From: Burkholderiales bacterium RIFCSPLOWO2_12_FULL_65_40 | Lineage (GTDB): Bacteria > Pseudomonadota > Gammaproteobacteria > Burkholderiales > Burkholderiaceae_C | Reading direction: 5' to 3' | Assembly (NCBI GenBank): GCA_001770955.1 | Contig: MESL01000031.1 | Coordinates: 1-60,263, forward strand | Length of the DNA: 60,263 nt | Shown: one piece after another, positions 36,028 to 43,090 of the stretch | How positions within the stretch are numbered: position 1 is the first letter of the stretch | Layout of the letters: each line of letters begins with the position of its first letter | Position numbers and translations under genes: made by a program | Notes under the pieces: generated by a model | What the model was told of the DNA's origin: nothing | The model's input: the letters and a program-made list of their open reading frames with translations, nothing else | The model's database searches: none

Positions 36028-36822
36028 CTATTGCGCCGTCCAGCCCCCATCCACCGGCAAAGACACCCCGGTGATGCCCGCCGCGGCATCGCTACAGAGA
36101 AACACCGCAGCGTCGCCGATGCGCGCGGGGGGCAGCAAGGTCAGGTTGGGCTGTTTTTCGCGCAGCAGGTCGCGAATGCCCGCCTCGCGGTCGCCGCCGT
36201 GCAGCGCGGCGCGCGCCTCGATCTGCGGCGCGATGATGGGCGTGTCCGTCCATCCGGGGCAGATGCAATTGACCGTGATGCCCTGCGCCGCCGTTTCGAG
36301 CGCCACGCCTTTGGACAAGCCCACCAACCCGTGCTTGGCCGCAAGGTAGGCGGCCTTGTGGACCGAAGCCACCAGGCCATGCACCGAAGCGATATTGACG
36401 ATGCGCCCCCAGCCGCGTTCGCGCATGCCCGGAACGGCCGCGCGCATGGTCAGGAAGGCCGCTGTGAGGTTGACGGCCAAAATGGCGTTCCACCGATCCA
36501 GGGGAAAGCTCTCGACCGGGCAGGTGTGCTGGATGCCCGCGTTGTTCACCAGAATGTCGGGCGAGCGCAGGGCCACCGTGGCGCGCTCCACCAGCGCAGC
36601 GGCAGCATCCGCGTTCAAAAGGTCGGCCTGCACATAGGCGGCCTGCACGCCATACCGCGCTGCCAGCGCCCGCGCCACCTCGGTGCCTGCGGCGGCATCT
36701 TCGATGCCATGCAGGACCAGGTCGCACCCGGACGCCGCCAGCCGCTCGGCGATGGCCAGGCCGATACCCTGGGTGGCCCCGGTGACCAGGGCGCAGCGGC
36801 GGGTGGAGGTTGTCGCCGTCAT
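36028..36822 (-). CDS. 3-hydroxybutyrate dehydrogenase-type SDR
   Basis: This 264-residue short-chain dehydrogenase has the NAD-binding loop TGATQGIG (14-21), NNAG at 93-96 and the catalytic set Ser146, Tyr159 and Lys163 (YLAAK). The CPGWTDTPI loop and the C-terminal GITGVSLPVDGGWTAQ are typical of D-3-hydroxybutyrate dehydrogenases (3-hydroxybutyrate to acetoacetate). It overlaps the ligase stop by 4 bases and is the last gene of a three-gene operon with an acyl-CoA ligase and a thiolase. Confidence 0.87.
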   Translation of the reverse strand: MTATTSTRRCALVTGATQGIGLAIAERLAASGCDLVLHGIEDAAAGTEVARALAARYGVQAAYVQADLLNADAAAALVERATVALRSPDILVNNAGIQHTCPVESFPLDRWNAILAVNLTAAFLTMRAAVPGMRERGWGRIVNIASVHGLVASVHKAAYLAAKHGLVGLSKGVALETAAQGITVNCICPGWTDTPIIAPQIEARAALHGGDREAGIRDLLREKQPNLTLLPPARIGDAAVFLCSDAAAGITGVSLPVDGGWTAQ

Positions 36823-38360
36823 GGGGTCGGTCCTTTCACGGTCTGCGCATCCATGTCGCGCAGGCTTGTTTTCAACACCTTGCCGTAGTGGTTCTTGGGC
36901 AGTTCGGGCACAAAGCAGTAGTGCTTGGGCCGCTTGAACCGCGCCAGCTGCTCCAGACAATGGGCATCGAGATCGGCGGCCGTGGCACCGGGGCCTGCCG
37001 GGTGCGTGACCACATAGGCCACCACCACCTCGCCCCATTCCGGGTCGGGGCGCCCGATCACCGACACCTCGGCCACGGCCGGGTGGGTCAACAGGGCTTC
37101 CTCGACTTCGCGCGGGTAGATGTTGGTGCCACCGCTGATGACCAGGTCTTTCGAGCGGTCGAGCAGGTGCAGGAAACCCTGTGCATCGAGCCGCCCCACA
37201 TCGCCCGTGGCCAGCCAGCCGTCACGGATCGCGCGGGCCGTGGCCGCTTCGTCGTTCCAGTACCCGGCCATCACCACATCGGCCCGCACCAGGATTTCGC
37301 CGGTCTCGCCCGTGGGCAACGGCTGACCCTCGGCGTCAGCCGTGACCAGCTCCACCATCGACTGGGGCACGCCCACCGACCCCAGGCGCTCGCGCCACTG
37401 GGGGTGGGCCACGTCGTTGATCATCCAGCGGGGCAGCACGCTGATGGTCATCGGGCATTCGCCTTGCCCATAAATCTGGGCAAAGTGCGGGCCCATGACA
37501 TGCAGGGCCTCTTCAATGTCGGCCAGATACATCGGCCCGCCGCCGTACACGATGGTTTCCAGCCCTGCGCCCGGGTGCGCCCGGCCCCGGGCCGCATCCA
37601 CCAGGCGGCGCACCATGGTGGGTGCGGCAAAGAACGAGGCTTTTTTCCAGTGGGCCGCCAGGTCCAGGCACTCATCGGCATCAAAGCCGCCGGATTTCGG
37701 CACCACATTCACCCCGGCCTGCAGCACATACGGCAGGTGGTACATGCCCCCACCGTGCGAGAGCGGCGCGGGGTGCAGCATGGTGTCGCCCGCGCTGACG
37801 CTCTGCACCGACGCCAGGTAGGCCACGGCGCACCAGCGCAGCTGCCGGGCGCACAGCACCACGCCCTTGGGCCGCCCGGTGGTGCCGCTGGTGTAGAACA
37901 GCCAGGCAGGGTCGTCGTCGCTCCGAGGGCACAGGGGAGCCTGCGGCAGGGCCGCGTCGTCCATGAAGCCTGTGTGCGCCTGCACGCGCACATCCAGGGC
38001 GCGCTCTGCCACGGCCGACTGCAGTGCGTCCTGCCCGTCGGCATCGCAAAACGCGATGCGGCTTGCGCTGTGCCCGATGATCCAGGCTGCCTCGCGCGGG
38101 TGCAGCTTGGCGTTGATCGGAACCACCACGGCGCCCGCCCACCAAACGCCCCACATCAGCGGCAGGTAGTGCGGGCCGTTGTGCATGAACAGTGCCACGC
38201 GGTCGCCCGCCTGCACGCCCTGCGCCTGCAGCCAGGTGGCCGTGCGCGCGGCGCGCCGGGCAAAACCTGCATAGTCACACCAGACATCGACCCCGTGCGC
38301 GATCGCCGGGCGGTCGGGATACGCCTGGGCGCTGCGCTGCAGCCAGACTGCGAGATTCAT
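36819..38360 (-). CDS. AMP-forming acyl-CoA ligase
   Basis: This 513-residue member of the ANL superfamily activates a carboxylate to acyl-CoA using ATP. The P-loop-like motif is LFYTSGTTGRPKG (about 155-167), followed by YGQGE, the hinge GWLATGDVGRLD, and the C-terminal catalytic Lys region NHYGKVLK. The substrate cannot be read from sequence; acetoacetate or a medium/long-chain acid would fit the operon. The start follows directly on the thiolase stop codon (TAAATG). Confidence 0.88.
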   Translation of the reverse strand: MNLAVWLQRSAQAYPDRPAIAHGVDVWCDYAGFARRAARTATWLQAQGVQAGDRVALFMHNGPHYLPLMWGVWWAGAVVVPINAKLHPREAAWIIGHSASRIAFCDADGQDALQSAVAERALDVRVQAHTGFMDDAALPQAPLCPRSDDDPAWLFYTSGTTGRPKGVVLCARQLRWCAVAYLASVQSVSAGDTMLHPAPLSHGGGMYHLPYVLQAGVNVVPKSGGFDADECLDLAAHWKKASFFAAPTMVRRLVDAARGRAHPGAGLETIVYGGGPMYLADIEEALHVMGPHFAQIYGQGECPMTISVLPRWMINDVAHPQWRERLGSVGVPQSMVELVTADAEGQPLPTGETGEILVRADVVMAGYWNDEAATARAIRDGWLATGDVGRLDAQGFLHLLDRSKDLVISGGTNIYPREVEEALLTHPAVAEVSVIGRPDPEWGEVVVAYVVTHPAGPGATAADLDAHCLEQLARFKRPKHYCFVPELPKNHYGKVLKTSLRDMDAQTVKGPTP

Positions 38361-39524
38361 TTACGCCACCCTCTCCAGCACCGAGCCGTAGTTGGCGACG
38401 CCCGCCCCGCCCATGTTCAGAATGGCGGCCAGCCGGGCACGCGGCAGGGGCGCGCTGCGCCAGCGGCCCAGCAGTTGCCAGGCGGCCAGGACGTGCATCG
38501 ACACCCCCGTGGCGCCCACCGGGTGCCCCTTGGATTTCAGCCCCCCCGACAGGTTGACGGGCAGCCGTCCGCCGGGCATCACCCAGCCCTCCTCCAGTGC
38601 CCGCATTCCCTGGCCGGGCGGGCACAGGCCAATGGCTTCGTACTGCATCAGCTCCGCAATGGTGAAGCAGTCATGGGTTTCGAGCAGATCCAGGTCGGCC
38701 AGCGTGGTGCCGGCACGCTGCATCAGCTGGCCCCAGGCCGCACGCGCACCAGCCAGTTCGCTCATGTCGCGCTGCGACAGCGGCATCAGATCGGTGGTCT
38801 GCGCGATGGCCCGCAGGGTGACGCACTGGTCGCGCCGGTCGTGGGCGCCGCGCGCGCTGACCACCAGTGCAGCGGCGCCGTCGGAGATGGGCGAGCAGTC
38901 GCTGCGCAACAAGCGCCCGACCACGCGCGGGTTCTTCTCGGACTCGGTGGCGCAGAAAGATTCTTCGACCGCCGTGCGCAACTGGGCCAGCGGGTTGTGC
39001 ACGCCGTTGGCGTGGTTCTTGGCCGCAATCTTGGCCATGGCGGGATGCGGGTCACCAAAGCGTTCGGCATAGGCATCGGCCAGGCGCGAAAACATGCCGG
39101 CAAAACCGGCCGGCGTGTCGATTTCCTCGCGCACATAGCAGGCCTGCAGCAGCGCGTTGCCGACCTCGCGCGTGGGCAGGCCCGACATGATCTCGACCCC
39201 GATGACCAGCACGCGCCGGGCCGCACCGGCCTGCACCAGGTGCGCGGCATGGTGCACGGCGGCACTGCCGGTGGCACAGGCGTTTTCCACGCGCACCGCC
39301 GGTTTCATGTGCAGCCCGGGTAGCAAGCCGCCCGCCAGACCAGCCGTGAAGCCCTGGGCCACCAGGCCGGGGTTGAAATGCCCGATGACCACTGCATCGA
39401 TGTCGCCGCCCTCCAGCCCGGCGTCCTGCACCGCCTCCTGGGCCACCTGCCGCATGAGCGTTTCCACCTCGGCACCGGGGAGCTTGCCAAATTTGCTGTG
39501 CGCAAAACCAATCAGATCGACCAT
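38361..39524 (-). CDS. Thiolase-family acyl-CoA acetyltransferase (SCP2-like)
   Basis: This 387-residue thiolase has the nucleophilic Cys83 in VENACATGSAA, an ETHDCFTIAEL segment that takes the place of the classical NEAF loop, and GGLKSKGHPVGATG with the catalytic His. The NEAF replacement places it in the SCP2/non-decarboxylating group rather than the classical PhaA/FadA thiolases. It is the first gene of the operon with the ligase and hydroxybutyrate dehydrogenase, which suggests activation and thiolysis of a beta-keto acid. Confidence 0.87.
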   Translation of the reverse strand: MVDLIGFAHSKFGKLPGAEVETLMRQVAQEAVQDAGLEGGDIDAVVIGHFNPGLVAQGFTAGLAGGLLPGLHMKPAVRVENACATGSAAVHHAAHLVQAGAARRVLVIGVEIMSGLPTREVGNALLQACYVREEIDTPAGFAGMFSRLADAYAERFGDPHPAMAKIAAKNHANGVHNPLAQLRTAVEESFCATESEKNPRVVGRLLRSDCSPISDGAAALVVSARGAHDRRDQCVTLRAIAQTTDLMPLSQRDMSELAGARAAWGQLMQRAGTTLADLDLLETHDCFTIAELMQYEAIGLCPPGQGMRALEEGWVMPGGRLPVNLSGGLKSKGHPVGATGVSMHVLAAWQLLGRWRSAPLPRARLAAILNMGGAGVANYGSVLERVA

Positions 39525-39606
39525 ACAACTGCCCTCAAAAGTACACCGCTATCGTAGAAAGCGGCACCGTTTTGCGACAGTCGCACAAACACCCCAGGAA
39601 ATACCC

Positions 39607-40122
39607 GTGCGTAAAACTACCTGCCACGGGATGAGGGCCGTCCTCGCCATGCACTACAGTGCCGGATTGCGTTTTTTGCCTGCCCCCGTGCCCGCCGCCA
39701 CATTGCTCTGCCTGGTGATCGCCATCCATGATGGCGACACGCTCTCCATCCGCTGCGGCACGCCCGGCACCTACGGCGTGGAACGGGTGCGCCTGGCTGC
39801 CATCGACGCCCCCGAGCACCGGCAGGCCTTCGGGCAACGCGCGCGACAGAACCTGGCCCGGCTGTGCTTCCGGCAGCAGGCCCGCATCACCCCGGTGGGC
39901 CGCGACCCCTATGGCCGCACCGTGGCCCATGTGCACTGCCGGGGAAAAAATGCGGCACGCGCCCAGGTGCAGGCCGGGCTGGCCTGGGTGTACACCCCGG
40001 CCGCGCGCGAAAACCCGCAACTCATGGCACTGCAACGCCAGGCCCGGACCAGCAGCACCGGGCTGTGGTCACAACCGCGCCCCCAGGCGCCCTGGGATTA
40101 CCGGCGCAAACACCCGCGCTGA
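39607..40122 (+). CDS. Thermonuclease (SNase-like) family protein
   Basis: This protein of about 171 residues has one staphylococcal-nuclease-like OB domain: AIHDGDTLSI near the N-terminus, VRLAAIDAPEHRQAFGQRAR with the catalytic Arg/Glu region, and DPYGRTVAHVHC. A hydrophobic N-terminal segment suggests export. I start at the GTG at 39607 because AGGA lies 7 bases upstream; an ATG at 39631 is an alternative that would shorten it by 8 residues. It is convergent with the DHH gene. Confidence 0.85.
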   Translation: MRKTTCHGMRAVLAMHYSAGLRFLPAPVPAATLLCLVIAIHDGDTLSIRCGTPGTYGVERVRLAAIDAPEHRQAFGQRARQNLARLCFRQQARITPVGRDPYGRTVAHVHCRGKNAARAQVQAGLAWVYTPAARENPQLMALQRQARTSSTGLWSQPRPQAPWDYRRKHPR

Positions 40123-40132
40123 AGCGCCATGC

Positions 40133-41056
40133 TCAGCCGACGCGCGCCTCGAACACCCCGCTGAGCAGTTCGGGCAGGCGCTCGACACCCATGCGAAAAC
40201 CGCAGGCCTGGGCATGGCCACCACCGCCCATGCTCTCGGCCAGGGGAATGCAGTCGAAGCCGCGCTGCGAACGCAGCCCCACCTTGACCAGGCCGCCCTT
40301 GCCGGCCGCCCACAGCAGGGCAAACGTGCCGCTCTGGCGCGACAGCATTTCGCCCAGCAGGCTGTGGAAAGCGCCGGGCGCGTTGAGCATCAGGCCCTGC
40401 TGCCCGTTGAAGGTGATGGGCAAGGCCCCTTCGGCCATGTCGGCAGCCAGCTTGTGGAATTTTTCATCCATGGCCTGGCCACGGGCCATGAAAACCGCCT
40501 TCTGGGCCGCATCGAACGCCGCTATGTCCTGCCAGCGGGCAAAGTCGAACGGCTCCATGTCCAGCGCAGCCAGATAAGGCGCGCTCTCGGGGTACTGCCA
40601 GGCCCAGATGTCGCGGTCTTCCACATGGCGCACCAGGTCGGGCAGCGGCGCCTCGGGGTGAAAGAACTCCCACGCCAGCCGGGCGCCGGACTTGCTCATG
40701 TCGAAATGCACCACGCCGCAGCGGCAGGCAAAGCCGGTGAGTTTTTCTGCCGCGCTTTTATGGTGGTCCAGCAGCACCAGCTTGGCTGCACGCTCCTCAA
40801 TGGCCCGCAGGATGTCGGCAGAGAAGGAGAAATCCAGGATGTAAACGGCCCGGCCATCCAGGGGCGGCAGGTCGGCCACCGACTGGACATCGCCGTGGTC
40901 CAGACCCACGCATTGCACTTGGCCCCCGTAATACAGCCAGGCCGCCAGGGCCGCCCCAAAGCCGTCAGGGCAACTGCGTCCGTGGTACAAAACCAGGGGA
41001 TCGGGATCGTTCTTGCTGGGTGCCACCAGCAACTGGAGAGGGAGAATGGTCTTCAT
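40133..41056 (-). CDS. DHH-family phosphoesterase
   Basis: This 307-residue metal-dependent phosphoesterase has HGRSCPDGFGAALAA at the N-terminus (the D-x-D-type first motif is varied to CPDGFGA, as in a known branch of the family), DFSFS, LLDHHKSA and, in the C-terminal DHHA1 domain, SMGGGGHAQACGFRM. It may act on nucleic-acid ends or small nucleotides; substrate is unknown. It is divergent from the TerB-like gene with a 60-base gap. Confidence 0.85.
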   Translation of the reverse strand: MKTILPLQLLVAPSKNDPDPLVLYHGRSCPDGFGAALAAWLYYGGQVQCVGLDHGDVQSVADLPPLDGRAVYILDFSFSADILRAIEERAAKLVLLDHHKSAAEKLTGFACRCGVVHFDMSKSGARLAWEFFHPEAPLPDLVRHVEDRDIWAWQYPESAPYLAALDMEPFDFARWQDIAAFDAAQKAVFMARGQAMDEKFHKLAADMAEGALPITFNGQQGLMLNAPGAFHSLLGEMLSRQSGTFALLWAAGKGGLVKVGLRSQRGFDCIPLAESMGGGGHAQACGFRMGVERLPELLSGVFEARVG

Positions 41057-41116
41057 GGCAGGATTGTCGCCGCGCTCGCGGCCGCTTGCCCATCCCAGCC
41101 ATCAACGCCTCACCCC

Positions 41117-41578
41117 ATGCTCAAAACCCTGAAAGACCTGTTCGACAGCTTCACCCAGCCCGCCAGCAGCCCGCAAGACACCGCGCACGCCGTTCAACTG
41201 GCGGCCGCGGTGCTGCTGGTGGAAGTGGCGCGCGCCGATGCGAGCGCCGCCCCGGTCGAGCAAGAAGCCCTGCTGGCCGCGCTGCAACGCAAGTTCCGCC
41301 TGGCGCCGGACGAGCAGGCACGGCTGGTGGAACTGGCCACGACCACGGCCCATGCGGCGTATGACTACCACCGCTTCACCGGCACGCTCAACGACCACTT
41401 CACGCACGAGCAGAAGATCCATCTCGTCGAGGCCATGTGGCAGGTGGCCTATGCCGACGGCCACCTGGATGCCCACGAGAACCACGCCATCAACAAGGTG
41501 GCCGGACTGCTGCATGTGACGCACGGCGAGTACATCGCCGCCAAGCTGCGCGCCAAGGAAGACGCGCGGCTTCCCTGA
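41117..41578 (+). CDS. TerB-family protein
   Basis: This 153-residue all-helical cytosolic protein matches the TerB-like fold, with the metal-binding pattern EVARADA...EQEALLAAL in the first half and AYADGHLDAHENHAINKVAGLL in the second. Chromosomal TerB-like proteins of this length are common in proteobacteria and are not proof of tellurite resistance; no other ter gene is nearby. Confidence 0.8.
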   Translation: MLKTLKDLFDSFTQPASSPQDTAHAVQLAAAVLLVEVARADASAAPVEQEALLAALQRKFRLAPDEQARLVELATTTAHAAYDYHRFTGTLNDHFTHEQKIHLVEAMWQVAYADGHLDAHENHAINKVAGLLHVTHGEYIAAKLRAKEDARLP

Positions 41579-41585
41579 TTTCCGG

Positions 41586-41930
41586 CTAAACCGGCAGCCA
41601 GCGCTGCCAGAAGGGCGCGCGCACCGCAGGCACGTCCCGCGCCCCGCGCTCCTGCAGCAGTTCGGCCAGAGCCGCGCGGCCATGCTTGCGGGCCGCCTGC
41701 AGCGGCGTGAGTCCGTCAAATTCAGACAGCAGCAGCGGATCGGCCCCGTGGTCCAGCAGGTAACGCGCCACCGCGTCATGTCCCTCGATCAGGCTGGCCA
41801 CCAGTGGCGTGCACTGGATTTCGGGATGCTGGTAATTGGGATTCACGCCCCCCTGGATATGGTGGCGCACACGGGGCAGATCGCCCTCGACGGCGGCGGC
41901 AAACATGTCTTTCCAGTCTCCTGCGGACAT
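41586..41930 (-). CDS. Ankyrin-repeat protein, small
   Basis: This 114-residue protein holds about three ankyrin repeats: DLPRVRHHIQGGVNPNYQH, CTPLVASLIEGHDAVARYLLDHGADP, and GLTPLQAARKHGRAALAELL. The start at 41930 has AGGAG just upstream. It has no signal peptide and would act as a protein-binding module. The partner is unknown. It is convergent with the TerB-like gene across 7 bases. Confidence 0.82.
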   Translation of the reverse strand: MSAGDWKDMFAAAVEGDLPRVRHHIQGGVNPNYQHPEIQCTPLVASLIEGHDAVARYLLDHGADPLLLSEFDGLTPLQAARKHGRAALAELLQERGARDVPAVRAPFWQRWLPV

Positions 41931-42007
41931 GGGGGCTCCTTCGAATGGACAACGGGCGGCATCGTAGCAGCGGCCTGTGTTTTTCGCTTGCGTCACAATG
42001 CGCGCCC

Positions 42008-42829
42008 ATGCCCCCCTTGCACATCCTCTGGCGCGACGACCACCTGGTGGCCGTGTACAAGCCCGCGGGCTGGCTGGTGCACCGCACCGGGCTCGATGCC
42101 GGAGAAACCCGGTTCGTGATGCAGGCGCTGCGCAACCAGCTGGGCCAGCATGTGTACCCGGTGCACCGGCTCGACAAGGGCACCTGCGGAGTGCTGGTGA
42201 TGGCCCTGCATGCCGATGCCGCGCGCACGCTGTCGCGGGCCTTCGAACAGCATGCCGTGCACAAGCGTTATCTCGCGCTGGTGCGTGGCTGGTTCCCCAC
42301 CAGCGCCGAGGTGGACCACGCGCTGCGCCCCGACGACGCCCCGCCTGACGCCCCCGTGCAATCTGCGCAGACGCATCTGCACTGCCTGGCCCGCGTGGAA
42401 CTGCCCCAGTCGAGCGACCCGCGCTTTGCCAGCACGCGCGCCTCGCTGGTGCAGGCCACGCCGCTCACCGGGCGGCGCCACCAGATCCGCCGCCACCTCA
42501 AGCACCTGGCGCACCCCATCATTGGCGATGCCACGCATGGCAAAGGGCCGCTGAACCGCTGGTGGGCCGGCCTGCTGGGCCAGCAGCGCCTGTGGCTGCA
42601 TGCCTGGCAACTGGATGTGCCGCATCCGGTCACGGGAGCGCTGCTGGCGTTCGACAGCGGTCTGGCATGGCCCCGGCAGGGCACGGCACCGGCCCCTCCC
42701 CCCGCCGTGCCCGACCGGGCCGACTGGCACCGGCTCATGCGGCAACTGCCCTGGGTGAGCTGCCCGGTGACCCCCGACGAGCCGGGTTGTGGCTTAACAT
42801 TGGCGGATGAGGTCCATTCCGCGACCTGA
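42008..42829 (+). CDS. truC: RNA pseudouridine synthase (RluA family, TruC-like)
   Basis: This 273-residue enzyme has the RluA-type catalytic motif HRLDKGTCGV with the nucleophilic Asp, VYKPAGWLVHRTG near the N-terminus and LTGRRHQIRRHLKHLAHPIIGD near residues 157-180. There is no S4 domain, and the short length and N-terminus fit TruC, which modifies U65 of tRNA; another RluA target is possible. The C-terminus has a Pro-rich extension. A small Lys-rich gene follows at 12 bases. Confidence 0.85.
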   Translation: MPPLHILWRDDHLVAVYKPAGWLVHRTGLDAGETRFVMQALRNQLGQHVYPVHRLDKGTCGVLVMALHADAARTLSRAFEQHAVHKRYLALVRGWFPTSAEVDHALRPDDAPPDAPVQSAQTHLHCLARVELPQSSDPRFASTRASLVQATPLTGRRHQIRRHLKHLAHPIIGDATHGKGPLNRWWAGLLGQQRLWLHAWQLDVPHPVTGALLAFDSGLAWPRQGTAPAPPPAVPDRADWHRLMRQLPWVSCPVTPDEPGCGLTLADEVHSAT

Positions 42830-42840
42830 CAGGAGGGCCC

Positions 42841-42984
42841 ATGGCCAAAGGACAGATGCACAACAACAAGATGGCGAAGAAACCGAAAAAGGACACTTCG
42901 CCCCCCAAGGAAGGCAGCGGCTCGGATCGGCCCATGCCTCCCGTCACGGCCGTCATCCCGCGCGGCAAAGACAAAAACAAGTAA
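42841..42984 (+). CDS. Small basic hypothetical protein (47 residues)
   Basis: The ATG at 42841 is preceded by GGAGGG. The product begins MAKGQMHNNKMAKKPKKDTS and ends RGKDKNK. It is highly basic, rich in Lys and Pro, and has no hydrophobic segment. Similar short MAKGQ-type Lys-rich proteins occur next to housekeeping genes in related bacteria. It may bind nucleic acid, but no function is known. It is probably co-transcribed with truC. Confidence 0.65.
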   Translation: MAKGQMHNNKMAKKPKKDTSPPKEGSGSDRPMPPVTAVIPRGKDKNK

Positions 42985-43009
42985 GTTCTGCGGAGCAGAA
43001 ATGCTCCTG

Positions 43010-43066
43010 AATCAATAGCTGCTCGCGCTTACCGGTCAAGCGTTAGCAGCTATTTTTACTTGAAAT
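43010..43066. repeat. Dispersed intergenic palindromic repeat R10
   Basis: AATCAATAGCTGCTCGCGCTTACCGGTCAAGCGTTAGCAGCTATTTTT. The outer parts (ATAGCTGCT and AGCAGCTAT) are themselves inverted, so the whole element can fold as one long hairpin with a T-run, and it may act as a bidirectional terminator between these convergent genes. Confidence 0.75.
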
Positions 43067-43090
43067 CTCTTCTCCACTGCCGCATGCAGC

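Noticed and set aside
41117..41578. Tellurite resistance locus
   Set aside because: Only a lone TerB-like gene is present, without terZ, terC, terD or terE.
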